Shown: piece after piece, positions 17,731 to 26,699 of the stretch | Numbering within the stretch: position 1 is the stretch's first letter | Layout: each line of letters begins with the position of its first letter | Assembly (NCBI GenBank): GCA_963761655.1 | Contig: CAVXHI010000011.1 | Coordinates: forward strand, 1 to 64,000 | Reading direction: 5' to 3' | DNA: 64,000 bases | From: RYN-122 sp963761655 | GTDB taxonomy: Bacteria > Actinomycetota > Actinomycetes > Mycobacteriales > SCTD01 | Notes under the pieces: model-generated | Told to the model about the DNA's origin: nothing | The model's database searches: none | What the model saw: the letters and a program-made list of their open reading frames with translations, nothing else | Program-made: the position numbers and the translations under genes

Positions 17731-17836
17731 CGTCTCGTGGGCGCCGTCCCCGGAGGCGTCTCGTGGGGCGCCGGCCCCGGAGCCGCCTCGTGGGCGCCGG
17801 CGCCGCGAGGCGTCTAGTGGGCGCCGGCCCCGGAGG
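17731..17836. repeat. Four tandem 26-27 bp repeats over the end of the DUF5130 gene
   Basis: Imperfect units begin at 17731, 17757, 17784 and 17811, each reading like CGTCTCGTGGGCGCCGGCCC plus CGGAGG. The last unit holds the final codons and stop (CTA on the plus strand) of the DUF5130 gene. In the other units the corresponding triplet is CTC, so they do not stop. This suggests repeated duplication of the 3' end of that gene. Confidence 0.8.
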
Positions 17837-18311
17837 CGGGGGCGTTGTGCCCGCCGAGGGCGTCGGCGCGGACCGCGAGCTGCGCGCTCGTGGCCTCGGC
17901 CGGGCTGAGCTCGCTGCGCTTGCCCGCGGCGTCGGCGATCTGGCGCAGACCGTCGACGATGCCGCCGGACAGGTCACCGCCGCCGAAGGCACTGGTCATG
18001 GACAGCACCGCGAGGGCGCAGACGCGGTCGGGCACCCGGCGGCGGACCGACGGGCCGGTGACGACCTCGAGCCGGCGCTGCCCGGGAGCGACCACGACGA
18101 GCACCGCCGACGGCGCCCGGTCCTCGCCGAGCGCGGCGTGCAGCTTCTCCGACGCCGGCCGGAACTGGTCGAGCGAGGTCAGCTCGAGGTCGCCGACCAG
18201 GACGCTGACGTCGAGGGCGTTCTCCTCGCGGATGCGCTCGATCGCCTGCTCGATCCGCTCCTGCTGGCGCAGGGTCAGGCCGGTCTGCCGGGGTGCGCTA
18301 CCAGTCGCCAC
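17814..18311 (-). CDS. DUF5130 family protein (TPM-like fold)
   Basis: A 165-residue protein resembling actinobacterial DUF5130 proteins, which are related to the TPM (TLP18.3/Psb32) fold. Typical features are the N-terminal helix TLRQQERIEQAIERIREE, LDVSVLVGDLE, the core VLVVVAPGQRRLEVVTG, and a helical end. Function is unknown. The M. tuberculosis counterpart next to pepN is Rv2468c. The C-terminus (ASGAGAH) lies in the last unit of a tandem DNA repeat. Its start overlaps the upstream membrane-protein gene by 14 nt. Confidence 0.8.
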   Translation of the reverse strand: MATGSAPRQTGLTLRQQERIEQAIERIREENALDVSVLVGDLELTSLDQFRPASEKLHAALGEDRAPSAVLVVVAPGQRRLEVVTGPSVRRRVPDRVCALAVLSMTSAFGGGDLSGGIVDGLRQIADAAGKRSELSPAEATSAQLAVRADALGGHNAPASGAGAH

Positions 18312-18666
18312 GTGCGCCTCCTCGGTCCTCGGTGCCGACGACGGCGGTCTCGACAGCGGCCACCGGGTCGGCCGGACCGCCGAACCAGACGGGCGCCGCG
18401 GACCAGCCGCGCTGCGGGCGGTAGCGGCTGCTGCGGACCATGCCCGGCAGCCAGACCAGGCCGCCGACGACGAGCATGAGCACCAGCGGGACGCCGAGGA
18501 ACAGCAGCAGCGCCTGGCTGGTGGAGATGGTGGCCCTGGAGTCCGCGCCCTCCTGGGGCGCGAGGGGGTTCGCAGCCAGGGCGGGTCCGGCGGACAGCAC
18601 GACGGTCAGCAGCGCGGCCGCCGTCGTGGTCGCGCCGGCACGCACGCGGGCGGAGGTGCGGCTCAC
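18298..18666 (-). CDS. Small membrane protein with signal peptide, 122 aa
   Basis: A 122-residue protein. An N-terminal hydrophobic stretch (AAALLTVVLSAGPALAA) with AxA-like end looks like a signal peptide or membrane anchor. A second segment (ALLLFLGVPLVLMLVVGGLVWLP) is a clear transmembrane helix, followed by a cytosolic basic and Pro-rich tail. Small proteins of this shape commonly precede DUF5130 genes; the function is unknown. GTG at 18666 was chosen because it gives the complete leader. It overlaps the DUF5130 gene by 14 nt. Confidence 0.7.
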   Translation of the reverse strand: MSRTSARVRAGATTTAAALLTVVLSAGPALAANPLAPQEGADSRATISTSQALLLFLGVPLVLMLVVGGLVWLPGMVRSSRYRPQRGWSAAPVWFGGPADPVAAVETAVVGTEDRGGARGDW

Positions 18667-18740
18667 GGGTCCCTCGTCGTCGTCGGGCGGCAGGCGTGCG
18701 CCGCGGGTCTGTTCCGGTCCGGTCCCGGAAACTACCGTCC

Positions 18741-20789
18741 TCACCGCACACCCTCGGCGAGCAGGGCGGTGAGCCGTCGCACACCCGGGCTCGCGAGCAG
18801 CTCCTCCAGGCCGAGGGGACGCCCCTGGCCGTCGGCCACCGGCAGCCGCCAGTTCGGGTACTGGTCGACGGTGCCGGGCAGGTTCGGCTGGCGCAGGTCG
18901 CCGACGGCGTCGCCGTACGCCGCGAGCACGATCCGGCACGGGCTCGCCGCGAGGGCCGCGTGCATCGCCAGGACGGGGTCCCCGCCGTCCGCGAGCAGCC
19001 CCTCGGCGCGGAGCATCGCGAGCAGGGTGTCGCGCTCCTCGCGCACCCGCTCGCGCTCCTGCTCGACCGGCATCCCGAGCTGCCCCAGCTCGTCTCGGAC
19101 CCGGACGTGCTCGTCGGCCAGGAAGCCGGCCGCCGTGGGGAGGTCGTGGGTGGTGACGCTGGCGAGGGCCGCCTCGCGCCACTGCGACGGCGGCAGGGGG
19201 TCGCCGGACTCCTCGTCGCGCTGGAACCACAGGACCGCGCTGCCGAGCACGCCGGTGTCCTCGAGCGAGGTCCGGACCCGGTCCTCGACCGTGCCGAGGT
19301 CCTCCCCCACGACGACGACGCCGGCCCGGACCGCCTCGAGGGCGAGCACCCCGAGCATCGCGTCGGCGTCGTAGGAGACGTAGGTGCCCTGGTCGGCGGT
19401 GCTGCCCTGCGGCACCCACCAGAGCCGGAACAGCCCCATCACGTGGTCGATCCGGAGGCCGCCCGCGTGCCGCAGGACGCCCTGCACCAGCGAGCGGTAC
19501 GGCGCGTACCCCTGCTCGCGGAGCCGGTCGGCACGCCAGGGCGGCAGGCCCCAGTCCTGCCCCTTCTGGTTGAACGAGTCGGGCGGAGCGCCGATCGTGG
19601 TGGTCAGGGCCAGGGCGTCCTGCAGGGCCCAGGCGTCCGCGCCGCCCGCGTCCACCCCGACGGCGAGGTCGTGCACGACGCCCACCTGCATGCCGGCCGC
19701 CGACGCCGACACCCCGGCCAGCTGCTCGTCGACGAGCAGCTGCACCCAGCACCAGAAGGCCACCCGGTCGGCGTGCTCGGCGCGGGCCGCCCCGACGTCG
19801 GCGCCGTCCGGGCGGCGCAGCCCCTCGGGCCACTCCTGCCAGGGGACGCCGTGCACCTCGGCGAGCGCGAAGAACAGCGCGACGTCCTCGAGGTCCTGCC
19901 CGCGCTCGGCCCGGAAGGCCGCCAGGGCGCCGGCGCGGTGCCGCGGCCACAGCAGCTCCAGGGCGGCCAGCTTCGCCGTCCAGACCGGGTCGCGCAGGAT
20001 GCGCTCGGGGTCGGTCTCCGGGCGCAGCGCGTCCACCTCAGCACGGAGCGCAGCGGGGGCGTCGGCGTGCTCGGGGAGGTCCTCGAGGCGCAGGTAGAGC
20101 GGGGAGCGGAACCGGCGCGAGCTCGGGGAGTAGGGCGAGGGGTTCAGCGGCGGGACCGGGGTCTCGGCGTGCAGCGGGTTGAGCAGGACGACGCCGGCGC
20201 CGTCGGCGGAGGTGGCCTCGACGACGGTGCGGAGGTCGGCGTAGTCGCCGAGGCCCCAGGAGCCGGCGCTGCGCAGGCTGTACAGCTGCACCATCCAGCC
20301 CCAGGACCGGCCGGGTGCGGCCTCGATCGTGGCGGGGGCCACGACCAGCACCGCCTCGTCGGTCTCCTGGCCGGCGGTCGCCCGGAGGCCGTGCCAGCCG
20401 AGCGGGAGGTCGGGCAGGACCGCCTCGCGCAGGACCCGCCCGTCCCGGTCCTCCAGGACGTCCCCGACCTCGACGTCGACCGTGCCGCCGGCCTCGAGGA
20501 CGACCTCCAGCCGGACCCCGACGCCCTTCGGCGCCCGCACCGGCACGACCCCGCCCGGGCCCCGCACCACCGTCGACGGCGGCAGCAGGCGGCGCCAGGG
20601 CGCGTCCTCCACCTCGGCGAGGGCGGCCTCGACGCCGGCGTCGTCGGAGGCGTCGACACCCAGGGCGGCGAGGGCCGCGACGACGGCGGAGCGGGGCACC
20701 TGGACGGGAGCGCCGGACCAGTCCTCGTAGGAGACGGCGACGCCGTGGGCGGCGGCCAGGTCGGCCAGGCGGTCAGGGGTCGTGGTCAC
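18741..20789 (-). CDS. malQ: 4-alpha-glucanotransferase (GH77)
   Basis: A 682-residue amylomaltase that transfers alpha-1,4-glucan segments between maltodextrins in the cytosol. The N-terminal ~140 residues are the actinobacterial extension. GH77 core motifs follow: GLGDYADL, LLNPLHAETP, SPYSPSSRRF, the nucleophile region GGLRIDHVMGLFRLWW, the acid/base region VVGEDLGTV and VTTHDLPT with the third Asp. GTG at 20789. Glucose units released could feed the phosphorylase/phosphomutase pair at 27077-30168, although the genes are not adjacent. Confidence 0.95.
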   Translation of the reverse strand: MTTTPDRLADLAAAHGVAVSYEDWSGAPVQVPRSAVVAALAALGVDASDDAGVEAALAEVEDAPWRRLLPPSTVVRGPGGVVPVRAPKGVGVRLEVVLEAGGTVDVEVGDVLEDRDGRVLREAVLPDLPLGWHGLRATAGQETDEAVLVVAPATIEAAPGRSWGWMVQLYSLRSAGSWGLGDYADLRTVVEATSADGAGVVLLNPLHAETPVPPLNPSPYSPSSRRFRSPLYLRLEDLPEHADAPAALRAEVDALRPETDPERILRDPVWTAKLAALELLWPRHRAGALAAFRAERGQDLEDVALFFALAEVHGVPWQEWPEGLRRPDGADVGAARAEHADRVAFWCWVQLLVDEQLAGVSASAAGMQVGVVHDLAVGVDAGGADAWALQDALALTTTIGAPPDSFNQKGQDWGLPPWRADRLREQGYAPYRSLVQGVLRHAGGLRIDHVMGLFRLWWVPQGSTADQGTYVSYDADAMLGVLALEAVRAGVVVVGEDLGTVEDRVRTSLEDTGVLGSAVLWFQRDEESGDPLPPSQWREAALASVTTHDLPTAAGFLADEHVRVRDELGQLGMPVEQERERVREERDTLLAMLRAEGLLADGGDPVLAMHAALAASPCRIVLAAYGDAVGDLRQPNLPGTVDQYPNWRLPVADGQGRPLGLEELLASPGVRRLTALLAEGVR

Positions 20790-20817
20790 TGGTGCTCCGT
20801 CCCCCGACGCGGGCCTC

Positions 20818-21327
20818 TCACGCGTCGGTGCGGAGCCGGGCGTACGACACGAGGTCGTGGAACGCCCCGCCGCGCCACTGCGCGCCCCGCAGGACGCCCT
20901 CCCGGACGAAGCCGGCCCGCTCCAGCGAGCGCTGCTCCGGGAGGTTCCCGACGTCGGTCGAGGCCTGCACGCGGTGCACCCCGGTGGTCGCGAACAGCTG
21001 CTCGGCCAGCATCCGCTGCGCGCGGGTGCCGTGGCCGCGCCCGTGGAACGTGGGGTGCAGCGAGATGCCGATGTCCAGGGCCTGCGACCCGGCGTTCGGC
21101 CCGTAGGTGACGGGGCGCCACCCGACGCCGCCGAGCAGCCGGTCGTCGCCGTCGGTCACGGCCATCTGCCCGCTGCCCGCCGGCAGCGGCAGCACCTCGA
21201 CGACGACGCCGACCGGCGGTGCCCCGGCGAAGTCCTCGAACTCGCCCGGGCTCTCGTCCCGCCAGCGGCCGAGGGTCACGAGCTCGTCGTCGCTCGCCGC
21301 CCGCAGCCGGGTGCTGATCCCGTTCAC
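20818..21327 (-). CDS. GNAT family acetyltransferase
   Basis: A 169-residue GNAT protein of the RimJ/RimL type. The acetyl-CoA-binding A motif appears as HPTFHGRGHGTRAQRML, followed by VHRVQASTDVGNLPEQRSLERAGF, typical of acetyltransferases acting on protein N-termini or small amines. The substrate cannot be inferred. GTG at 21327 overlaps the amidase stop (GTGA), so the two are translationally coupled. Confidence 0.85.
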   Translation of the reverse strand: MNGISTRLRAASDDELVTLGRWRDESPGEFEDFAGAPPVGVVVEVLPLPAGSGQMAVTDGDDRLLGGVGWRPVTYGPNAGSQALDIGISLHPTFHGRGHGTRAQRMLAEQLFATTGVHRVQASTDVGNLPEQRSLERAGFVREGVLRGAQWRGGAFHDLVSYARLRTDA

Positions 21328-22730
21328 CAGCAGTCCGGGTGCCGGTCGCGCCAGGGCCGGGCCTGCTCCAGCTGGGCGGACAGGCGCAGCAGGGTCAGCT
21401 CGTCGGCGGGCCGCCCGACCAGCTGCACCCCGATCGGGAGGCCGTCGGGCGAGACGTGCAGGGGCACGCTGACCGCGGGCTGGCCGGTCATGTTGAGGAT
21501 CGCGGTGAACGGGGTCCACCGGGTCATCCGGGCGAACTCCTCCTCGGGCCCGACGCCGTCGGAGAAGAAGCCCACGGGGACGGGCGGCTGGGCGAGGGTC
21601 GGGGTGAGCAGCACGTCGCAGGAGGCGGTGGCCGCGATGCCGCGGCGGGCCGCGCCCTGCAGGGCGGCCGTGGCGGCGGCGAACGCGACGGCCGAGTGCC
21701 CGCGCCCGAGCTCGCGCAGCCAGCGGGTCAGCGGCCGCAGCCGGTCCTCCTGCCCGGGCGGGACCGGAGCGGTGGCGGCGGAGACCGACCACAGCACCCG
21801 GAAGTGAGGCAGCAGCTCCGGGCCGAAGGGCGGCGGCACGTCGACCACCTCGTGGCCGAGCTCCTCGAGCAGGGCGGAGGCGGCCTCGTAGGCCTCGACG
21901 ACGTGGGGGTGGACCTCGGCGTCCTCGACGATCGGGGTCCGGGTCCGGCCGATGCGCAGGCGCCCCGGCTCCTCGCGGGCGGCCGACAGGAAGGTCTGCG
22001 CCGGCGGCGGCGCCCAGTGCGGGTCGCCGGCAGCGGGGCCGGCCATGGCGTCGAGCAGGGCGGCGGCGTCGGCGACCGTCCGGGCGAGCGGGCCGTGCCA
22101 GGACAGGCCGGTGAGGTCGCCGAGCACGGGCCCCCGGCTGATCCGGCCGCGCGAGACCTTGATGCCGAACAGGCCGCAGACGCTGGCGGGGATCCGGACC
22201 GAGCCGCCGCCGTCGCTGCCCTGGGCGAACGGCAGCATCCCGGCCGCCACCGCCGCGGCCGCTCCCCCGCTGGACCCGCCGGGGCTCAGCCGCAGGTCCC
22301 ACGGGTTGCGCGTGGTGCCGAGGTCGGTCTCGGTGTAGCAGGGCAGCCCGAACTCCGGGGTCGCCGTCTTGCCGAGGCTGATCGTCCCCGCCTCGCGCAT
22401 CCGGACGACGACGGTGTCGGACCAGGTCGGGACGAACCCCTCGGTGACGACGCTGCCGAGCCGGCTGGGGACGCCCTCGACGGCGTCGAGGTCCTTCACG
22501 GCCAGGGGCACCCCGAACAGCGGTGGCAGGTCGTCCCCGCGGCGGACGGCGGCCTCGGCCTCGCGGGCCTGGGCCCGGGCGGTGTCGGCGGTGAGGGTCA
22601 CGAAGGCTCCGACCTCGCCGTCGAGCGCCTCGATCCGGCTCAGGCAGTGCTCCACCAGCTCGACGGGGCTGAGGGTCCCGGCCCGGACGGCGTCGGCCTG
22701 CTCGAGCGCGGTCAGGTCGTGGAGAGCCAT
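21324..22730 (-). CDS. Amidase (amidase signature family)
   Basis: A 468-residue amidase-signature hydrolase. The Ser-Ser-Lys triad is visible: Lys79 (LAVKDLD), Ser154 (SPGGSSGGAAAA) and Ser177 (QGSDGGGSVRIPA). The sequence aligns through the whole family length. It is not part of a gatCAB operon, so a role in amide or nylon-oligomer-like hydrolysis is more likely than tRNA amidation. It is followed by the coupled acetyltransferase gene. Confidence 0.9.
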   Translation of the reverse strand: MALHDLTALEQADAVRAGTLSPVELVEHCLSRIEALDGEVGAFVTLTADTARAQAREAEAAVRRGDDLPPLFGVPLAVKDLDAVEGVPSRLGSVVTEGFVPTWSDTVVVRMREAGTISLGKTATPEFGLPCYTETDLGTTRNPWDLRLSPGGSSGGAAAAVAAGMLPFAQGSDGGGSVRIPASVCGLFGIKVSRGRISRGPVLGDLTGLSWHGPLARTVADAAALLDAMAGPAAGDPHWAPPPAQTFLSAAREEPGRLRIGRTRTPIVEDAEVHPHVVEAYEAASALLEELGHEVVDVPPPFGPELLPHFRVLWSVSAATAPVPPGQEDRLRPLTRWLRELGRGHSAVAFAAATAALQGAARRGIAATASCDVLLTPTLAQPPVPVGFFSDGVGPEEEFARMTRWTPFTAILNMTGQPAVSVPLHVSPDGLPIGVQLVGRPADELTLLRLSAQLEQARPWRDRHPDCW

Positions 22731-22746
22731 GCGCGGACGCTAGTGC

Positions 22747-23271
22747 TCAGGCGGGCTCGTCGAGGACGTCCGACCACGGCCCGTCGCCGAGGAACGGGCG
22801 CCACCGGGGGTCGACCCGCCGGGCGCCGACCACGCGCCACGCGGCCCCGCTCGGGGCGACCGGCTGCCGGCGCATCCGCCAGCCGAGGTCGGCCACCGCA
22901 CGGTCGGCCTTGACGTGGTTGCAGCGGCCGCAGGCCGACACGACGTTGTCCCAGCTGTGCGCCCCGCCCCGGCTCTTCGGGACGACGTGGTCGAGGCTCG
23001 TGGCGGGCGCGCCGCAGTAGACGCAGCGGCCGCCGTCGCGGGCGAACACGGCCTTGCGGGTCAGCGGGACCGTCGCCTTGTAGGGCACCTTCACGAAGCG
23101 GGTCAGCCGGACCACGGCCGGCACCGGGACGCTGGTGCGGGCGGCGTGCAGCACCTCGTCGGTCTCGGCCACCGAGACGGCCTTGCCCAGCAGGACGAGC
23201 ACGACGGCGCGGAGCCCCGGGACGACGCACAGCGGCTCGTAGCTCGCGTTCAGCACCAGTGCCTCGGCCAC
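22747..23271 (-). CDS. HNH endonuclease family protein
   Basis: A 174-residue HNH protein. The nuclease core holds a CVYCG knuckle, the catalytic-type LDHVVPKSRGG, and SACGRCNHVKADR, giving two Cys pairs for a structural zinc. Before it lies a domain beginning MAEALVLNASYEPLCVV that is conserved in actinobacterial members such as Rv2469c. Its biological substrate is unknown; it is a chromosomal housekeeping neighbour here and shows no mobile context. Confidence 0.92.
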   Translation of the reverse strand: MAEALVLNASYEPLCVVPGLRAVVLVLLGKAVSVAETDEVLHAARTSVPVPAVVRLTRFVKVPYKATVPLTRKAVFARDGGRCVYCGAPATSLDHVVPKSRGGAHSWDNVVSACGRCNHVKADRAVADLGWRMRRQPVAPSGAAWRVVGARRVDPRWRPFLGDGPWSDVLDEPA

Positions 23272-23317
23272 GTCCGCCTCCTCCCGCCTCGCCCGCAGTC
23301 TGACCGACGCGCCCGGG

Positions 23318-23791
23318 ATGCGCCACGTGCTCCTGCCCGGGCACGATCGGCGCGTGCTGCTCCTGCTGGCCCACGCCGCCGCGACCTGCGCCCTGGCCGG
23401 GCTGGCGGTCGTGGTGCAGCTGGTCGTCTACCCGGCCTTCCTGCTGGTCGGGCCGACACCGGGGTGGGCGGCCTACCACCGGCAGCACAGCGCGGCGATC
23501 ACGAAGGCCGTGCTCCTGCCCTGGGCCGTGCAGGGCGCCACCTGCGCGCTGCTGCTGCTCCGCCGGCCGGACGGCGTCCCGCTCTGGTGCGCCCTGGTCG
23601 CGGGAGCGCTGGGGCTGGCCTCCGTGGTGCTGACGGCGGCCTGGGCGGTCCCGCTGCACGAGCGCCTCGGGGCCGGCTACGACGAGGCCCTGGCCCGGTC
23701 CCTGCTGACGGCGAACGGCTGGCGGGTGCTGGTCTGGGGCGCGTCGGCCCTCGTGGCGCTGCTCGCGCTGGACCTAGGCTCGGGTCGATGA
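23318..23791 (+). CDS. Four-helix integral membrane protein
   Basis: A 157-residue protein with about four transmembrane helices (LLLLAHAAATCALAGLAVVVQLVVYPAF as the first; others near residues 60-80, 88-110 and 138-155). The motif YPAFLLVG...WAAYHRQHS is typical of small membrane proteins of unknown function. GTG at 23353, just before the first helix, is an alternative to the ATG at 23318. The stop overlaps the start of the prolyl oligopeptidase gene (ATGA). Confidence 0.75.
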   Translation: MRHVLLPGHDRRVLLLLAHAAATCALAGLAVVVQLVVYPAFLLVGPTPGWAAYHRQHSAAITKAVLLPWAVQGATCALLLLRRPDGVPLWCALVAGALGLASVVLTAAWAVPLHERLGAGYDEALARSLLTANGWRVLVWGASALVALLALDLGSGR

Positions 23792-25803
23792 CGACCTACC
23801 CGGGCGCGGAACGCCTCGACCTGGTCGAGGACCTGCACGGGCACGCGGTCGCCGACCCCTACCGCTGGCTCGAGGACGCGTCCTCGCCGCAGACCCGGGA
23901 GTGGGCCGCCGCGCAGGAGGCCCTCGTGCGGGAGCACCTGGACGGCCTGCCCGGGCGCGACCGGCTGCGCGAGCGGCTGACGGCCCTGCTGGCTGCGGGC
24001 TCCGCGGGCGTCCCCGCCTGGCGCGCCGACCGCGCCTTCTCCACCCGGCGCCGCCCCGGGCAGGAGCACGCGGTCCTGCACGTGCGCGAGGCCGACGGCA
24101 CCGACCGCGCCCTGCTCGACGTCGCGGCCCTGGACCCCTCCGGCGCGACCACCCTCGACGCGTGGGCGCCGTCGAAGGAGGGCCGGCTGCTGGCCTACCA
24201 GCTGTCGGTCGGGGGCGACGAGGAGTCCGCGCTGCACGTCCTCGACGTCGACACCGGCGAGGCCGTCGACGGCCCGCTCGACCGCTGCCGCTACTCCCCC
24301 GTCGCCTGGGTGCCCGGCGGGGAGGAGTTCTTCTACGTCCGCCGGCTCCCGGCCGAGGACGTGCCGGCGGGCGAGGAGCAGTTCCACCGGCGGGTCTGGC
24401 GCCACCGGGTCGGGACGCCGACGTCGGAGGACGTCCTGGTCTGGGGCGAGGGCCTGGACCCGACCAACTACTACGGCTGCTCCGTGTCCCGGGACGGCCG
24501 CTGGCTGGTCGTCACCGCCAGCGCCGGCACCGCCCCCCGCGACGACGTCTGGCTGTTCGACCTGGTGCAGGGCGGCCCGCCCGTCGAGGTGCAGGTCGGG
24601 GTCGACGCCCGGCTGTCGGCGTGGGTCGGCCGGGACGGCCGCCTCTGGCTGCTGACCGACCGCGGCGCCCCGCGCGGCCGTCTCTGCACCGCCGACCCGT
24701 CCTCACCGCAGGACTGGACGGAGGTCGTCGCGGAGGACCCCGAGGCGGTGCTCGAGGACGTCGAGCAGCTCCTCGACGGTCGCCTGGTGGTCCTGCGCAG
24801 CCGCCACGCCGTGAGCGAGGTCGAGGTCGACGGCGTCCCCCTGGACCTGCCCGGGCTCGGCACGGTCGGTGGCCTGTCCGGGCGGCCCGAGGGCGGCGAC
24901 GAGGTCTGGTTCGGGTGGACCGACACGACCACGCCCTCGCGCGTGCACCGCTACGACGGCAGCACGGTCTCGCTGTGGGAGGACGCTCCCGGCGCCGTGG
25001 ACGTGCCCGCGGTCAGCGCCCGGCTCGTGGAGGTGACCTCGAAGGACGGCACCACGGTGCGTGCCCTCGTCGTCAGCCCCGCTGCCGAGCCGGACCGGCC
25101 GCGACCCACCGTCCTCTACGGCTACGGCGGGTTCGGCGTCTCGCTCAGCCCGGGCTACACGACGAGCGCTCTCGCCTGGGTCGAGGCCGGCGGCGTGTGG
25201 GTCGTGGCGAACCTCCGCGGCGGCAGCGAGGAGGGCGAGCAGTGGCACCGCGAGGGGATGCGCGGCGAGAAGCAGAACGTGTTCGACGACTTCGCCGCGG
25301 TCGCCGACGCGCTCGTGGACCAGGGCTGGACGACACCCGGCCAGCTGGGGATCTACGGCGGCAGCAACGGGGGGCTGCTGGTGGGCGCCGCCCTCACCCA
25401 GCGGCCCGAGGCGTACGCCGCCGTCGTCTGCTCGGCGCCGCTGCTCGACATGGTCCGGTACGAGCTGTTCGGCCTCGGCCGCACCTGGAACGACGAGTAC
25501 GGCACGGCCGCCGACCCCGAGGAGCTCGGCTGGCTGCTCGGCTACTCGCCGTACCACCGGGTGGTCGAGGGGGCCTCCTACCCGGCCGTGCTGTTCACCG
25601 TCTTCGAGGGCGACAGCCGGGTCGACCCCCTGCACGCCCGCAAGCTCTGCGCCGCCCTGCAGCACGCCACGCGGTCGGACGCGCCGGTGCTGCTGCGCGA
25701 CGAGAAGGACGTCGGTCACGGGGCGCGCTCGGTCAGCCGCACGGTCGGGCTCTCGGTGGACCTGCTGTCCTTCCTGGCGCACCACACGGGCCTCGAGCTG
25801 TGA
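23788..25803 (+). CDS. Prolyl oligopeptidase family serine peptidase (S9A)
   Basis: A 671-residue prolyl oligopeptidase. The N-terminal part (LHGHAVADPYRWLED) and the beta-propeller fit the family. The C-terminal alpha/beta-hydrolase domain carries Ser526 (YGGSNGG), Asp613 (SRVDP) and His644 (VGHGARS). It cleaves short peptides after proline, most likely in the cytosol as no signal peptide is seen. ATG at 23788 overlaps the preceding stop, and its own stop overlaps the MscS start, making a coupled four-gene run to the globin. Confidence 0.93.
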   Translation: MTTYPGAERLDLVEDLHGHAVADPYRWLEDASSPQTREWAAAQEALVREHLDGLPGRDRLRERLTALLAAGSAGVPAWRADRAFSTRRRPGQEHAVLHVREADGTDRALLDVAALDPSGATTLDAWAPSKEGRLLAYQLSVGGDEESALHVLDVDTGEAVDGPLDRCRYSPVAWVPGGEEFFYVRRLPAEDVPAGEEQFHRRVWRHRVGTPTSEDVLVWGEGLDPTNYYGCSVSRDGRWLVVTASAGTAPRDDVWLFDLVQGGPPVEVQVGVDARLSAWVGRDGRLWLLTDRGAPRGRLCTADPSSPQDWTEVVAEDPEAVLEDVEQLLDGRLVVLRSRHAVSEVEVDGVPLDLPGLGTVGGLSGRPEGGDEVWFGWTDTTTPSRVHRYDGSTVSLWEDAPGAVDVPAVSARLVEVTSKDGTTVRALVVSPAAEPDRPRPTVLYGYGGFGVSLSPGYTTSALAWVEAGGVWVVANLRGGSEEGEQWHREGMRGEKQNVFDDFAAVADALVDQGWTTPGQLGIYGGSNGGLLVGAALTQRPEAYAAVVCSAPLLDMVRYELFGLGRTWNDEYGTAADPEELGWLLGYSPYHRVVEGASYPAVLFTVFEGDSRVDPLHARKLCAALQHATRSDAPVLLRDEKDVGHGARSVSRTVGLSVDLLSFLAHHTGLEL

Positions 25804-26699
25804 GGGACCTCGTCGACCGGTACGGCGACGACGTCGTCACGACCGGCCTGCGGGTGCTGCTGATCGTCGTGCTCGCACTGGTGCTCCGCGCGGTGCTGCA
25901 CCGGCTGGTCGCCCGGGCCGTGCGCGGCGCGGTCGACGGCCGCACCCCCGTGGTGCTGCGGCCGCTCGCGGAGCGGATCGGCGTCGAGTCGGGTCCGCTG
26001 CTCACCGAGCGACGCCGCCAGCGGGCCGAGACGATCGGGTCGGTCCTGCGCAGCACCAGCTCCGCCGTCGTGCTCGTCGTGGCCGGCGCCATGGTGCTGT
26101 CCGAGCTCGGCCTGGACCTCGGGCCCGTGCTCGCGTCGGCGGGGATCGTCGGCGTGGCCCTCGGCTTCGGCGCGCAGACCCTCGTCAAGGACGTGCTCAC
26201 CGGGGTGTTCCTCATCCTCGAGGACCAGTTCGGCGTCGGCGACGTCGTCGACCTCGGGGAGGCCAGCGGCACGGTGGAGGCCGTCGGGCTGCGCACCACG
26301 CGGTGCCGCAGCGTCGACGGCACCGTCTGGTACGTCCGCAACGGCGAGGTGCTGCGGGTCGGCAACATGAGCCAGGGCTGGTCCCGCGCCCTGGTCGACC
26401 TGCCCGTGGCGTGGACCTCCGACGTCCCGGCCGTGCGCGCGCTCGTCAAGGAGGTCGCGGACGGCCTCTGGCACGACCCGGCCTACGAGGCGAAGGTCCT
26501 GGAGGAGCCCGAGGTGTGGGGCGTGGAGGCGCTGTCGGCCGACGGCGTCGTCCTGCGGCTCGTCGTCAAGACCGTCCCGCTGGCGCAGTGGGACGTGCAG
26601 CGCGAGCTGCGGGAGCGGCTGAAGGCGGCCTTCGACGCAGCGGGCGTGTCCATCGCGGTGCCCCAGCGACAGGTCCAGACCGTGGGCCCGACCGGGTGA
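25800..26699 (+). CDS. MscS-type mechanosensitive ion channel
   Basis: A 299-residue small-conductance mechanosensitive channel. It has an N-terminal helix (GLRVLLIVVLALVLRAVL), a second near residues 80-100, and the pore-lining TM3 (VLASAGIVGVALGFGAQTLVKDVLTG), followed by the beta domain (FGVGDVVDLGEASGTVEAVGLRTT) and the C-terminal alpha/beta domain. The channel releases solutes on osmotic downshock. GTG at 25800 overlaps the peptidase stop (GTGA), and the globin start overlaps its stop in the same way. Confidence 0.93.
   Translation: MRDLVDRYGDDVVTTGLRVLLIVVLALVLRAVLHRLVARAVRGAVDGRTPVVLRPLAERIGVESGPLLTERRRQRAETIGSVLRSTSSAVVLVVAGAMVLSELGLDLGPVLASAGIVGVALGFGAQTLVKDVLTGVFLILEDQFGVGDVVDLGEASGTVEAVGLRTTRCRSVDGTVWYVRNGEVLRVGNMSQGWSRALVDLPVAWTSDVPAVRALVKEVADGLWHDPAYEAKVLEEPEVWGVEALSADGVVLRLVVKTVPLAQWDVQRELRERLKAAFDAAGVSIAVPQRQVQTVGPTG

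Noticed and set aside
17731..17836. CRISPR array
   Set aside because: The four units are directly adjacent without unique spacers, so this is an ordinary tandem repeat.
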